Positions 1 to 8,961 of a stretch of 64,000 nt of DNA are shown piece after piece. The notes beneath the pieces are model-generated. The model was not told where the DNA came from and made no database searches. It saw nothing but the letters and a program-made list of their open reading frames with translations. Positions within the stretch are counted from its first letter, which is position 1. Every line of letters starts with the position of its first letter. The stretch spans positions 44,806 through 108,805 of the forward strand of contig JAEKNQ010000010.1 in the NCBI GenBank assembly GCA_016464825.1. The letters run 5' to 3'. The position numbers and the translations under genes were made by a program. Source of the DNA: Candidatus Dormiibacter inghamiae (GTDB taxonomy: Bacteria; Chloroflexota; Dormibacteria; Dormibacterales; Dormibacteraceae).

Positions 1-2
1 GC

Positions 3-878
3 CAGCGAGGGGGGGCGCGGCTCGCTGTCGTCGGGGCGGGCTCGATGGGCGCGCAGATCGCGCAGCAGGCGGCACTCTCTGGGCTGTCGGTCGCCCTGCA
101 GGACATCTCAGAAGATCAGCTCGAGCGCGCCCGGCGCTCCAACCGTCAGCTCCTCGAGCGGCGGGTGGCCAAGGGCCGCCTGGACGCCGCCTACCTGGAG
201 GCGGCCTTGGGGCGGGTCAGCCTCACCACTGACCTGGTTCAGGCTGCGTCAGGGGCTGACATCGTGCTGGAGGCTGTGACCGAGAGGCTGGAAGCCAAGC
301 GGGAGATCTTCGGCCGGCTGGCCGCCTTCAGCAAACCCGATGCCATTCTGGCCAGCAATTCCTCTACCATGGGCGTTTCCCAGCTGATCTCGGCTGACTG
401 CCGGCCTGAGCGCTGCTGCAACCTGCACTTCTTCTATCCGCCGTTGGTCATGGACCTGGTCGAGGTGGTCAAGGGGCCGCAAACCTCTGACGAAACCATT
501 CAGCGGGCCATTCGGTTCGTGCGAGACATCGGCCGCACGCCGGTGCTGGTCAAAAAGGAGATTCCAGGCTTCATAGTGAACCGCATCCTGCACATGGCGA
601 CCCAGGAGGCCTACCGCCTGCTGGACTCGGGCGTCGCCAGCGTCGAGGACATCGACACAGCCGTCGAGAAGGGCTTGAACTGGCCGCTCGGACCCTTCCG
701 GCTGGGCGATCTGACAGGCCTTGACATCACCTATAACGCGCGCCAGCACATGTACGAGACAACCGGCGATCCCCGCTACAAGCCCTCGAAGCAGCTTGCC
801 GCCAAGGTCGCGGCGGGCGAGCTGGGCCGCAAGACTCAGCAAGGTTGGTACTCCTACCCAATCGAGGTAAAGCAATGA
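3..878 (+). CDS. 3-hydroxyacyl-CoA dehydrogenase (5' end outside window)
   Basis: NAD-dependent oxidation of 3-hydroxyacyl-CoA (3-hydroxybutyryl-CoA type) to 3-ketoacyl-CoA in the cytoplasm. The frame is open to the window edge. The Rossmann motif G-A-G-S-M-G is encoded at about 36-53, so the ATG at 45 lies inside the nucleotide-binding loop and cannot be the real start; the first few residues are off the left edge. ASNSST, the NLHFFYPP segment carrying the catalytic His, and the C-terminal domain ending in KTQQGWYSY are all visible. The stop overlaps the epimerase ATG (ATGA, 875-878), which points to a co-translated acyl-CoA operon. The exact chain-length specificity cannot be read from the sequence. 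Confidence 0.93.
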   Translation, partial: QRGGARLAVVGAGSMGAQIAQQAALSGLSVALQDISEDQLERARRSNRQLLERRVAKGRLDAAYLEAALGRVSLTTDLVQAASGADIVLEAVTERLEAKREIFGRLAAFSKPDAILASNSSTMGVSQLISADCRPERCCNLHFFYPPLVMDLVEVVKGPQTSDETIQRAIRFVRDIGRTPVLVKKEIPGFIVNRILHMATQEAYRLLDSGVASVEDIDTAVEKGLNWPLGPFRLGDLTGLDITYNARQHMYETTGDPRYKPSKQLAAKVAAGELGRKTQQGWYSYPIEVKQ

Positions 879-1282
879 TCAAGGCGATCTCACATCTCGG
901 GCTGGCGGTCAGGGACCTGGACGAAGCTATCCAGCTGTACGAGCAGGTCTTCGGAGTCAAGGTGAGTCACCGCTGGGTGGCGGAGCAGGACAGGATGGAG
1001 GCGGCCGCCTTCAAGATCGGCGAGGTGGAGATCGAGCTGATGCAGCCGCTGGGGGAAGATTCCCCGGTGGGCAGGTTCATCGACAAGCGTGGTGAGGGCA
1101 TCCATCACATCGCCTACAAGGTCGCCGATGTACAGAAGGCGCTGAGCGAGGCCCGGGCCAACGGCCTTGAGACCATCGACCAGGTGCCTCGCCGAGGTGG
1201 CGACGGCAAGACCAAGATCGGCTTTCTCCATCCCCGCAGCACGCATGGCGTGCTGACCGAGCTCGAGCAAGATGCCGGCTGA
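875..1282 (+). CDS. mce: Methylmalonyl-CoA epimerase
   Basis: Interconverts (2S)- and (2R)-methylmalonyl-CoA between propionyl-CoA carboxylase and the mutase. The protein is 135 residues, the usual family length, made of two vicinal-oxygen-chelate repeats. Probable metal ligands are His7 (ISHLG), the His of GIHHIAYKV and the Glu of GVLTELEQ. A longer frame opens at 845, but the ATG at 875 matches family length, has GAGG about 9 nt upstream and overlaps the previous stop. The gene overlaps the downstream mutase by 11 bp. Position between a beta-oxidation enzyme, mutase and carboxylase strongly supports the assignment over other VOC enzymes. Confidence 0.93.
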   Translation: MIKAISHLGLAVRDLDEAIQLYEQVFGVKVSHRWVAEQDRMEAAAFKIGEVEIELMQPLGEDSPVGRFIDKRGEGIHHIAYKVADVQKALSEARANGLETIDQVPRRGGDGKTKIGFLHPRSTHGVLTELEQDAG

Positions 1283-2864
1283 CTCAGACCAACCCCAGGT
1301 GGTGAACGACAGCGGGCTGCCGCTCCAGCCCGTGTACGACGCCGGCGACTGGACAGCGCAGCTGCCGGCGCCCGGCGACTATCCGTTCACTCGCGGCATC
1401 CGGCGGGAAATGTATCGCAGTCGCCATTGGACGATGCGCCAATACGCCGGCTTCGGCTCGGCAGCTGAATCGAACCGGCGCTATCGCTTCCTGCTCGAGC
1501 AGGGCCAGACAGGCCTTTCAGTTGCCTTTGATCTACCCACTCAGATCGGCTACGACTCCGACCACGTCATGGCGCACGGCGAGGTGGGGAAGGTGGGGGT
1601 CGCCATCGACAGCCTGCGCGACATGGAGGTGCTGCTGCAGGGGCTGCCGCTGGAGCGGATCTCCACTTCCATGACCATCAACGCCACCGCCGCCCTGCTG
1701 CTGCTGCTCTACCAGCTGGTGGCGGAGAAACAGGGCTGCCCGCCGGAGCGGATCACCGGCACAGTGCAAAACGACATCCTGAAGGAGTACGCCGCCCGCG
1801 GTACCTACATCTATCCACCGCAGGCATCGATGCGGCTGACCACCGACCTCTTCGCCTACTGCCGGCGGGAGCTGCCCAACTGGAACACCATCTCGATCTC
1901 GGGCTATCACATGCGGGAAGCGGGAGCGACAGCCGCCGAGGAAGTGGCGTTCACGCTGGCGGATGGCATCGCCTATGCGGAGGCAGCCGTCGCGGCAGGA
2001 CTTGACGTGGACAGCTTCGCGCCTCGGCTGTCATTCTTCTTCGCCTGCCACATGGACTTCTTCGAGGAGGCAGCGAAGTTCAGGGCGGCCCGCCGCATGT
2101 GGGCCCGGATCATGAAAGAGCGCTTTGGGGCCCGGGATCCCCGCTCATGGGCGCTGCGCTTTCACACCCAGACCGGCGGTGTCACGCTGACCGCCCAGCA
2201 GCCTCTGAACAATGTCGTGAGGACCTCGCTAGAGGCGCTGAGCGCTGTTTTGGGGGGAACCCAGTCGCTGCACACCAACAGCTACGACGAGGCGCTGGGA
2301 CTGCCCTCTCAGCCGGCCGCCGAGCTGGCGCTGCGCACCCAGCAGGTGATCGCTCACGAGACAGGCGTGGCGAAGGTGGTGGATCCCCTGGGCGGCTCCT
2401 ACTACGTGGAGTCACTGACCGACCAGATCGAGGCCGAGGCGCATCGGCTGCTGGCCGACATCGAGGAGCGGGGAGGCTCGGTGGCGGCGATCGAGAGCGG
2501 CTGGATGCAGCGCCGGATCGCCGAGTCCGCCTACCGCTTCCAACAGCGCATCGAGAGCGGTGAACGCGTGGTGGTGGGGGTGAATCGGTTTGCCAAGAGC
2601 GGCGACGAGCTGGACGCGACGGAGATCATGAAGATAGGTCCTCAGCACCAGGTGGACCAGATCGAATCGCTCCGCCGCGTTCGCGCGGAACGCGATTCGG
2701 CGCGGGTGGAGCGCTGTCTGGGACACGTGGAGGCGGCCGCCAGGAGCGGCGAGAATCTTCTCTATCCGCTGAAGGAGGCGCTGGCCGGTTACGCCACCAT
2801 CGGCGAGTGCTGCGACCGCCTCCGCCAGGTCGTAGGCGAGTACCAGCCGCCGGACCTCAGCTGA
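1272..2864 (+). CDS. mcm: Methylmalonyl-CoA mutase large (catalytic) subunit, Tyr/Arg type
   Basis: Adenosylcobalamin-dependent rearrangement of (2R)-methylmalonyl-CoA to succinyl-CoA. At 530 residues it has the substrate TIM barrel only, without a C-terminal B12-binding domain, so it needs a separate small subunit. Tyr58 in TMRQYAGF and Arg176 in KEYAARG sit 118 residues apart, as Tyr89 and Arg207 do in Propionibacterium methylmalonyl-CoA mutase; these residues select the carboxylated substrate. The start overlaps mce by 11 bp and the stop overlaps pccB (TGATG). No B12 subunit is adjacent; the only one in the window is at 17359-17796, beside a second mutase. The Tyr/Arg reading is from sequence; substrate preference is inferred. 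Confidence 0.9.
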   Translation: MPADSDQPQVVNDSGLPLQPVYDAGDWTAQLPAPGDYPFTRGIRREMYRSRHWTMRQYAGFGSAAESNRRYRFLLEQGQTGLSVAFDLPTQIGYDSDHVMAHGEVGKVGVAIDSLRDMEVLLQGLPLERISTSMTINATAALLLLLYQLVAEKQGCPPERITGTVQNDILKEYAARGTYIYPPQASMRLTTDLFAYCRRELPNWNTISISGYHMREAGATAAEEVAFTLADGIAYAEAAVAAGLDVDSFAPRLSFFFACHMDFFEEAAKFRAARRMWARIMKERFGARDPRSWALRFHTQTGGVTLTAQQPLNNVVRTSLEALSAVLGGTQSLHTNSYDEALGLPSQPAAELALRTQQVIAHETGVAKVVDPLGGSYYVESLTDQIEAEAHRLLADIEERGGSVAAIESGWMQRRIAESAYRFQQRIESGERVVVGVNRFAKSGDELDATEIMKIGPQHQVDQIESLRRVRAERDSARVERCLGHVEAAARSGENLLYPLKEALAGYATIGECCDRLRQVVGEYQPPDLS

Positions 2865-4426
2865 TGGCCCGGGAGTCCAAACCGCGGGTTGATCGCATCA
2901 ACCTCCTCCGGCAACGAAAGTACGAGGCAGGGCACGGCGACGCCGACGCCTTTCGCCGGCAGCACGCCAAGGGCAAGCTGACAGCCCGCGAGCGCATTCA
3001 GCGCCTGGTCGATCGGAACTCGTTCGAGGAGCTGGACCTCTTCGCCCGTCACCGCTCGCGAAGCCTGGGTCTGGGTGAGCGGCGACCGCCCGGCGACGGT
3101 GTCGTCACTGGGCTGGCCAGCATCGGCGGCCGCCAGGTGCTGCTCTTCAGCCACGATGCCGCTGTGTTCGGCGGTTCGCTGGGGGAGGTGTTCGCCGAGA
3201 AGGTTTGCAAGGTGATGGACCTGGCCTACCGGAACCGGGTGCCGATCATCGGCATCAACGACTCGGGCGGCGCGCGCATCCAGGAGGGCGTCGTTTCGCT
3301 CGCCGGCTACGCCGAGATCTTCTGGCGCAACGTGGAGTCGAGCGGCGTCATCCCGCAGCTGAGCCTGATCCTCGGGCCTTGCACCGGCGGCGCCGTGTAC
3401 TCACCCGCCATGACCGACTTCAACTTCATGGTCCACGGCGTCGGCTACATGTTCATCACGGGGCCAGAGGTGATCAGGGTCACCACCGGCGAGGTGGTCG
3501 ACTTCGACGAGCTGGGCGGCGCCGAGGTCCACAACGCCATCTCAGGCGTTGCGCACTTCCTGGCCCAGAGCGAGGACGAGTGCCTGAGCCAAGTGCGCCG
3601 GCTGCTCTCCTTCCTGCCCCAGAACTGCGACGAGGCGCCGCCCCGTGCAGCGGCCGACGATCCCTGGGACCGTGCTGATCCCGCGCTGCAAACCCTCATC
3701 CCTGACAACCCGAAGGAGGCCTACGACTGCAAGGAGGTGATCACCCGCGTCGTGGACCACGGCGAGTTTCTCGAAGTGCAGCCATTCCACGCCATGAACA
3801 TTGTTGTCGGCTTCGGCCGCCTGGACGGCTATCCGGTCGGCGTCGTGGCCAACCAGTCGAAGGTGATGGCCGGGGCGCTGGACATCGACGGCTCCGTCAA
3901 GGCGGCCCGCTTCGTCCGCTTCTGTGACGCCTTCAATCTGCCCCTGGTGGTCTTCGAAGACGTGCCGGGCTTTCTGCCCGGAGTGCGTCAGGAGCATGGC
4001 GGCATCATCCGCCACGGCGCCAAGCTGCTCTACGCCTTCAGCGAGGCGACAGTCCCCAAGCTCACGGTGATCACGCGCAAGGCGTATGGGGGCGCCTACT
4101 GCGTCATGTGCTCCAAGCACATCAGGGCCGACTACAACGTCGCCTGGCCCACCGCTGAGGTGGCAGTGATGGGACCGGAGGGAGCGGTGAACGTCATCTT
4201 CCGCCGCCAGCTGGAGTCAGCCGCCGATCCGGCGGCGCGCCGGGCGCAGCTGGTCAGCGATTACTCGGAGCAGTTCGCCAACCCGTACGTGGCTGCCGAG
4301 CGCGGCTACGTCGACGCGGTCATCGAGCCCCGCCAGACGCGCCCCGAGCTGATCCGGGCGCTCCGCCTGGCGCTGCGGAAGGAGCGCCCCCGCTCACCCC
4401 GCCGCCACGGCAACATCCCCCTCTAG
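2864..4426 (+). CDS. pccB: Propionyl-CoA carboxylase beta subunit (carboxyltransferase)
   Basis: Transfers CO2 from carboxybiotin to propionyl-CoA, giving (S)-methylmalonyl-CoA. The 520-residue protein has both crotonase-like carboxyltransferase halves. The glycine-rich turns GGARIQEGVVSLAGYAEI and GPCTGGAVYSPA form the N half. The C half holds FEDVPGFLPG, then the segments KAYGGAYCVM and WPTAEVAVMGPEGAV. The start is set at the ATG in TGATG, overlapping the mutase stop by 1 bp; a longer frame begins at 2807 inside the mutase. The biotinylated alpha subunit is not in the window. Some members also carboxylate acetyl-CoA, so acetyl/propionyl-CoA carboxylase is the safest wide label. Confidence 0.92.
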   Translation: MARESKPRVDRINLLRQRKYEAGHGDADAFRRQHAKGKLTARERIQRLVDRNSFEELDLFARHRSRSLGLGERRPPGDGVVTGLASIGGRQVLLFSHDAAVFGGSLGEVFAEKVCKVMDLAYRNRVPIIGINDSGGARIQEGVVSLAGYAEIFWRNVESSGVIPQLSLILGPCTGGAVYSPAMTDFNFMVHGVGYMFITGPEVIRVTTGEVVDFDELGGAEVHNAISGVAHFLAQSEDECLSQVRRLLSFLPQNCDEAPPRAAADDPWDRADPALQTLIPDNPKEAYDCKEVITRVVDHGEFLEVQPFHAMNIVVGFGRLDGYPVGVVANQSKVMAGALDIDGSVKAARFVRFCDAFNLPLVVFEDVPGFLPGVRQEHGGIIRHGAKLLYAFSEATVPKLTVITRKAYGGAYCVMCSKHIRADYNVAWPTAEVAVMGPEGAVNVIFRRQLESAADPAARRAQLVSDYSEQFANPYVAAERGYVDAVIEPRQTRPELIRALRLALRKERPRSPRRHGNIPL

Positions 4427-4620
4427 TTGCTGGTACAGGCACCTAGTGAGACAAGGGCCCAGGCGCCCTTGCTTTCCGAAACACTTTGCATCACCAGCTC
4501 AGCCAGCTCCTGCCCGGCTGGTGTCAGGTAGTAGCGGAAGCCCTGACGGGACCTGACCCAGCTGAGCGACCGGTTCAACACTGCGACGGATGGCACCCTG
4601 GTCGCCCCGATCCAATACCT
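4423..4620 (-). pseudogene. Possible winged-helix regulator remnant
   Basis: The 335 bp between pccB and sucC hold no convincing intact gene. On the minus strand, one frame ending at 4423 reads SRQGFRYYLTPAGQELAELV, which resembles the wing and following helix of MarR-type or related regulators (Y-x-L-T-P-A-G). Just upstream, a different frame gives a helix-like LDRGDQGAIRRSVE, so a frameshift may separate the recognition helix from the wing. No start codon with a ribosome site is visible. The best reading is a decayed regulator gene; chance resemblance is quite possible. Confidence 0.25.
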
Positions 4621-4746
4621 GGAGGCGGTTGGGACCCGGCGCTGACGGCCGCGGAATCGCCTTTTGGAACGGCCGACCGCCGCCGGCACGGCGTGTCGAA
4701 GTGGCTTCCAAAAGGGGCTCGACACAGCCGGAGCATCGTATTCGGC

Positions 4747-4752
4747 TAGTCT
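4747..4752 (+). promoter_or_regulatory. Probable -10 box of sucCD
   Basis: TAGTCT fits the TAnnnT -10 consensus and ends 9 nt before the sucC ATG. No Shine-Dalgarno sequence intervenes, so transcription would start at or a few bases before the start codon. The same arrangement recurs at many other first genes in this window. Confidence 0.45.
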
Positions 4753-4761
4753 TCCGGACCG

Positions 4762-5889
4762 ATGAAGCTGCTCGAATACCAGGCGAAGGAAGTTCTGAGT
4801 CAGCTGGGGATTCCCATCCCGCCGGGCCGGGTCGCGCACAACCCGGAGGAGGCAGCGCGGGCCTGCGCCGAGCTCGGTGCTGTCGCCGTCAAGGCGCAGG
4901 TGCCTGTCGGCGGCCGGGGCAAGGCGGGCGGCATCAAGCTGGTTCAGACCGCCGACGAGGCTCGGGCGGCGGCAGAGCAGATCATCGGCATGGACATCAA
5001 AGGCTTTCGGGTGCCTTTGGTTTACTGCGAGACCGCTCTGGACATCGCGCAGGAGGTCTATCTGGGCTTCACTGTCGACCGCGACGCACGCGCCAACGTC
5101 CTCATGCTCTCGGCGCAGGGCGGCATGGATATCGAACAGCTGGCGGAGGAGTCGCCCGACGCCATCGCCCGCCTCTACCCGAACCCCTGGCGCGGCCCGC
5201 TCAACTTCGAGCTGAACCAGCTGGTCTGGGAGGCTGATCTCGGCTCGCACAGCCGGGCGCTGGTGCCTGTGATCCGGCAGCTCTTTCGCGCCATCACCGA
5301 TTACGACGCCGTCACTGCTGAGATCAACCCTCTCGTCATCAGCAAGCAGGGCAAGGTGATCGCCGGCGACGCCAAGCTGGAGACCGACGAGAACGCCGCC
5401 TTCCGGCACCGGGAGCTGGAAGAACGCTACAGCGATGTGGTGGAGGGTGACCCCTACGAGCGCGAGGCCAAGAAGCGCAACCTCACGTACGTCTCGCTGG
5501 AAGGCGAGGTTGGCATCATCGGAAACGGCGCCGGACTCTGCATGGGCACCCTGGATTTGGTCCAGCGCGCCGGCGGGCGGGCTGCCAACTTCTGCGACAT
5601 CGGCGGCGGGGCGAAGGCCGAGGTGGTGGAGAACGCTCTCTCGGTCATCCTCATGAATCCCAACGTGCGGGGAGTGCTGATCAACGTCTTCGGCGGCATC
5701 ACGCGCGGCGACGAGGTGGCCCGCGGCCTGGTTCAGGCCCGCGACAGTCTGAACTTGCGGCTGCCGCTGGTGGTGAGGCTCTCCGGCACCAACGAGACCG
5801 AGGGGCGGGAGCTCCTGCGCGCCAACGGCATCGAGCCAGGCGCCAGCGGCTGGGAGGCAGCTCAGAAGATCGTGGAGATGACGAGATGA
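4762..5889 (+). CDS. sucC: Succinyl-CoA synthetase (ADP-forming) beta subunit
   Basis: With SucD it converts succinyl-CoA, ADP and phosphate to succinate, ATP and CoA. It serves both the TCA cycle and the exit from the methylmalonyl-CoA route upstream. The 375-residue chain has an N-terminal ATP-grasp domain ([29 protein letters not shown] near the metal site). The C-terminal CoA-ligase domain contains the glycine-rich stretch [13 protein letters not shown]. Length is near the usual 385-390. The start ATG follows a TAnnnT box by 9 nt. The stop overlaps the sucD start (ATGA), the usual coupled arrangement. Confidence 0.96.
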   Translation: MKLLEYQAKEVLSQLGIPIPPGRVAHNPEEAARACAELGAVAVKAQVPVGGRGKAGGIKLVQTADEARAAAEQIIGMDIKGFRVPLVYCETALDIAQEVYLGFTVDRDARANVLMLSAQGGMDIEQLAEESPDAIARLYPNPWRGPLNFELNQLVWEADLGSHSRALVPVIRQLFRAITDYDAVTAEINPLVISKQGKVIAGDAKLETDENAAFRHRELEERYSDVVEGDPYEREAKKRNLTYVSLEGEVGIIGNGAGLCMGTLDLVQRAGGRAANFCDIGGGAKAEVVENALSVILMNPNVRGVLINVFGGITRGDEVARGLVQARDSLNLRLPLVVRLSGTNETEGRELLRANGIEPGASGWEAAQKIVEMTR

Positions 5890-6752
5890 GCATCCTCTTG
5901 AACCGTGAGAGCCGGGTAGTGGTGCAGGGGATCACCGGCCGGGAAGGCACCTTCCACACCGAGCAGATGCAGTCGATGGGCACCAACGTGGTTGCCGGAA
6001 CCAGCCCAGGTAAGGGCGGCACCACTCATCTCGGCGTGCCGATCTTCAACACGGTGACCGACGCCGTGCGCGAGACAGGTGCCAATGCGGGAGGCATTTT
6101 CGTTCCGCCCCCGTTTGCAGCTGACGCGATCATGGAGGCGGCGGCCGCCGGCCTGACGCTGGTGGTCTGCATCACCGAGGGCATCCCGATCCAGGACATG
6201 ATCCGGGTCAGGGACTTCCTTCGCCTCCATCCCGGCTGTCGGTTGATCGGCCCCAACTGCCCTGGTCTGATCACGCCCGGCGTGGCCAAGATCGGCATCA
6301 TCCCGCAGCAGTTCTCGCTGCCCGGGCATGTTGGCGTGGTGTCCCGCAGCGGCACACTCACCTACGAGGCAATGGCCGCCCTGACCTCGGCCGGGGCAGG
6401 CCAGTCCACGATCGTGGGCATAGGCGGCGATCCAGTGCTGGGCCTCTCGTTCTGGGACGTGGTCGAGCTCTTCCAGAACGATCCGGAAACCACGCACCTG
6501 GCGCTCATCGGAGAGATCGGCGGCTCTGATGAAGAGAGAGCGGCCGAGCTGCTGGGGCGCGGCTCGCGCCTCAAGACCGTCGCCTTCATCTCCGGTCGCA
6601 CGGCGCCCGAGGGCAAGCGCATGGGCCACGCAGGCGCCATCGTCTCCGGCAACCGAGGCACCGCCAAAAGCAAGGAGGAGGCGTTCCGGGCCGCCGGCGT
6701 GCGGGTGGCCGAGACGACTGACGAGCTGGTGGAGGTGCTGGTCGGGGCCTGA
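5886..6752 (+). CDS. sucD: Succinyl-CoA synthetase alpha subunit
   Basis: Carries the phosphohistidine intermediate and the CoA-binding site of succinyl-CoA synthetase. The 288-residue protein begins with the CoA-binding Rossmann domain ([15 protein letters not shown]). It continues through the GPNCPG loop and ends with the ligase domain, where [13 protein letters not shown] places the phosphorylated His at residue 248. The start is fixed by the 4-bp overlap with sucC. Downstream, a short spacer leads to a palindromic repeat at 6817. Both subunits look intact and functional. Confidence 0.96.
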   Translation: MSILLNRESRVVVQGITGREGTFHTEQMQSMGTNVVAGTSPGKGGTTHLGVPIFNTVTDAVRETGANAGGIFVPPPFAADAIMEAAAAGLTLVVCITEGIPIQDMIRVRDFLRLHPGCRLIGPNCPGLITPGVAKIGIIPQQFSLPGHVGVVSRSGTLTYEAMAALTSAGAGQSTIVGIGGDPVLGLSFWDVVELFQNDPETTHLALIGEIGGSDEERAAELLGRGSRLKTVAFISGRTAPEGKRMGHAGAIVSGNRGTAKSKEEAFRAAGVRVAETTDELVEVLVGA

Positions 6753-6816
6753 GCAGCGCGCCGGCCGGCAGGCAAGCACCAGACGGAACCCGGACAATCC
6801 TTATGAACCCGCCCCG

Positions 6817-6836
6817 CTAGTGTCGCAGGACACTAG
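6817..6836. repeat. Repeat family B, copy B1 (palindromic remnant)
   Basis: CTAGTGTC and GACACTAG face each other across a 4-base GCAG loop, with TA at both outer edges. The left half matches the start of the 215-bp element at 20557 and the right half (GCAGGACACTAG) matches its end. This copy therefore looks like an element with the whole interior deleted. It lies between sucD and the DUF2752 gene. Confidence 0.6.
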
Positions 6837-6849
6837 AACGCCTGACTGC

Positions 6850-6855
6850 TAGACT
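6850..6855 (+). promoter_or_regulatory. -10 box for a leaderless DUF2752 transcript
   Basis: TAGACT matches TAnnnT and ends 7 nt before the GTG at 6863. No ribosome-binding sequence lies between them, so the transcript probably begins at the start codon itself. Confidence 0.45.
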
Positions 6856-6862
6856 CGCCGGC

Positions 6863-7294
6863 GTGATGCCGGTTGCCGTGGCTGTAGTTCCGGCCGATCA
6901 CTACGCGCGCGTGCGCAACGTTTGCCTTCTCGCGTTTTTCTCCGCTTGGCTGCTGTACACGCGCTTCTTCTGGCCCTTGCACAGCGTCAACGCGACCCTG
7001 CCGCGCTGCCCCTTCCTGGCAGTCACCGGTCATCCCTGTCCGCTCTGCGGCGGCACCCGCTCCTTCGCCTACACCTGGAACGGTGACTTCGGCCACGCTC
7101 TGCAGCTCTATCCCCTGGGGCCTGTGTTCTTCGCGGCGACAGTGGTCGGCATTGCCTTGCTGATAGTCGCTTTGGTCAGAGACCGGGACGTCCGGCTGCT
7201 GGCGCACCCGGCATTGCTGCGGGCGCTCCCCTTTCTGGCCGCCCTGCCGCTGCTGGTCAACTGGGCCTTGAAGCTGACGGTACTGCCGAACTGA
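6863..7294 (+). CDS. DUF2752 membrane protein
   Basis: A 143-residue integral membrane protein of the DUF2752 family, function unknown. The family signature is clear: a conserved Cys-Pro segment CPFLAVTGHPCPLCGGTR, followed by the NGDF segment and a Y-P-L-G-P turn. About three hydrophobic segments are visible (roughly residues 20-42, 86-108 and 115-138). The paired CPxC cysteines might bind metal or form disulfides, but no role is established. The GTG at 6863 and ATG at 6866 are both possible starts; the -10 box 7 nt upstream favours the GTG. It stands alone between sucCD and the acyl-CoA dehydrogenases. Confidence 0.85.
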   Translation: MMPVAVAVVPADHYARVRNVCLLAFFSAWLLYTRFFWPLHSVNATLPRCPFLAVTGHPCPLCGGTRSFAYTWNGDFGHALQLYPLGPVFFAATVVGIALLIVALVRDRDVRLLAHPALLRALPFLAALPLLVNWALKLTVLPN

Positions 7295-7328
7295 GCCGCA
7301 GGGAGGCCTGCCTCCCCTTGCTCTTACG

Positions 7329-8501
7329 ATGGCGCCGGTGGATTTTGAGCTCAGCGACGAGCAGAGGGCGATCCGCGATCTCTGCCGCGACTTCGCCGGC
7401 CAGGTTGTCGCTCCTGCTGCGGAGGAGCTGGATCGCGAACATCGCTTCCCCTACGAGATCGTTCGCCAGATGGGCGAGCTGGGCCTCTTCGGGCTTCCCT
7501 TCGCCGAGGAGCACGGTGGCGCCGGCGCGGATTTCCTCAGCTACTGCCTGGCCATCGAGGAGCTGTCCCGCGGCGACGCCGGAGTTGGCATCACCCTGGA
7601 GGCGGCCGTCTCGCTGGGAGCCGCGCCCATCCATGACTTCGGCACCTCGCAGCAAAAAGCCGATCTTCTGCCCGACCTCTTGGCCGGCAAACGGCTGTGG
7701 GCATTCGGGCTGACTGAGCCGGGCGCCGGCTCGGACGCGGGCGCCACAGCCACGCGGGCCGAGCTGCAGGACGGCGAATGGGTCATCGCAGGCAGTAAAC
7801 AGTTCATCACCAACTCCGGCACGGACATCTCTGCCGGGGTGACGATCACAGCGCTGACCGGTCGAACGGCTGCCGGAAGGCCGGAAATCAGCGCGCTGCT
7901 GGTGCCGGGTGGCACTCCCGGTTACGTAGTGCAGCCGGCCTATCGCAAGCTCGGCTGGCATTCCTCTGACACGCACCCTTTGGCCTTTGACGGCTGCCGG
8001 GTGCCTGAACAAGGCCTGCTCGGCCGGCGGGGCGGCGGCTACTCCCAGTTCCTGCACACGCTGACAGGCGGCAGGGTGGCCATCGCGGCGCTGTCAGTCG
8101 GGCTGGCCCAGGCTTGCCTGGACGCCGCGCTCAGCTACGCCAAGGAACGGGTTGCCTTCGGCCGGCCGATCGCCAAACACCAGGCCGTACAGTTCAAGCT
8201 GGCCGACATGGCGATGGAGGTGGAGCTCTCACGCCTCATCACCTATCGCGCCGCCACCGCCTACCAGAACTCGGCCGGGAAGCTTACGGGCGAGGTCCGG
8301 CGGCTGGCGGCGATGGCCAAGCTCTTCAGCTCAGAGACTTCCAAGCGGGCAGCCGACCAGGCTGTCCAGATCCACGGCGGCTATGGGTTCATCGAGGACT
8401 ATCCGGTAGCGCGGTACTGGCGGGACGTGAAAATCAACGAGATCGGCGAAGGCACCAGCGAAATTCAGCGGATACTGATCGCCCGCGAATTGGGCTGCTG
8501 A
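7329..8501 (+). CDS. Acyl-CoA dehydrogenase (first of three)
   Basis: FAD-dependent alpha,beta-dehydrogenation of acyl-CoA, passing electrons to electron-transfer flavoprotein. The 390-residue protein has the normal three-domain layout. An N-terminal helical domain is followed by the FAD/substrate beta domain (LTEPGAGSDAG near 130-140). The C-terminal helical domain contains the probable catalytic Glu374 in IGEGTSEIQR and the AVQIHGGYGF segment. The ATG is preceded by a pyrimidine-rich spacer without a clear ribosome site. Three paralogues within 4 kb suggest different chain lengths or branched substrates, which sequence reading alone cannot assign. Confidence 0.93.
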   Translation: MAPVDFELSDEQRAIRDLCRDFAGQVVAPAAEELDREHRFPYEIVRQMGELGLFGLPFAEEHGGAGADFLSYCLAIEELSRGDAGVGITLEAAVSLGAAPIHDFGTSQQKADLLPDLLAGKRLWAFGLTEPGAGSDAGATATRAELQDGEWVIAGSKQFITNSGTDISAGVTITALTGRTAAGRPEISALLVPGGTPGYVVQPAYRKLGWHSSDTHPLAFDGCRVPEQGLLGRRGGGYSQFLHTLTGGRVAIAALSVGLAQACLDAALSYAKERVAFGRPIAKHQAVQFKLADMAMEVELSRLITYRAATAYQNSAGKLTGEVRRLAAMAKLFSSETSKRAADQAVQIHGGYGFIEDYPVARYWRDVKINEIGEGTSEIQRILIARELGC

Positions 8502-8513
8502 CCGGATTGCGCC

Positions 8514-8936
8514 TTACTCGTCAGGGACGTCGTCAAGCGTGGGTGTCAGGTCGCAGACCCAGCGGCCGTCGTCCTTGCGATGGAAGAAGCGGGCATAGCC
8601 CGGATTTCGGGACACCATCGCGAACTGCTCAGGCGTGACGACCGTCCGCAGTCGGGAAAGATCACCGAAATCAGGGTCCCGCATGATGCCCCCGACCACT
8701 CCCGAGAGCTCGCGCCACTGCCCTTCGCTCAGGGGCTCACCGAAGCCGGCGACGGTGACCAGCACTGCGGCCGTTGGACCTGTGATCGTGTTGGGCAGGA
8801 TCTTCTCCTGCTTGGCTCGGGTCACTATCTCCTTGCCCTGTTCGATGATCGCGTTGATCCGATCCCGCCGCACCCCTATGATGTCGCGACCGCTGCCGAT
8901 CGTGGTGCCTTCCAGATAGCGCGGTCCAGCATCCAT
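8514..8936 (-). CDS. Hypothetical 140-residue protein between acyl-CoA dehydrogenases
   Basis: I do not recognise this family. The 140-residue product is soluble and mixed in composition, with charged helices in the first half (IGVRRDRINAIIEQGKEIVTRAKQEK) and an aromatic C-terminal part (ARFFHRKDDGRWVCDLTPTLDDVPDE). No signal peptide or membrane segment is seen. It runs opposite to its neighbours, its stop 12 bp from the first dehydrogenase, and shares a 25-bp divergent promoter gap with the second. Its protein-like composition and the good candidate promoter support a real gene. A link to acyl-CoA metabolism is only positional. Confidence 0.7.
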   Translation of the reverse strand: MDAGPRYLEGTTIGSGRDIIGVRRDRINAIIEQGKEIVTRAKQEKILPNTITGPTAAVLVTVAGFGEPLSEGQWRELSGVVGGIMRDPDFGDLSRLRTVVTPEQFAMVSRNPGYARFFHRKDDGRWVCDLTPTLDDVPDE

Positions 8937-8946
8937 GGGCGATGGC

Positions 8947-8953
8947 TATTGTA
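8947..8953. promoter_or_regulatory. Symmetric divergent -10 element
   Basis: The heptamer TATTGTA reads TATTGT on the plus strand and TACAAT on the minus strand; both fit TAnnnT. The plus-strand box ends 9 nt before the ATG at 8962; the minus-strand box ends 11 nt before the ATG at 8936. One near-palindromic element could therefore drive both genes across a 25-bp gap. Confidence 0.45.
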
Positions 8954-8961
8954 GGTCCGCC

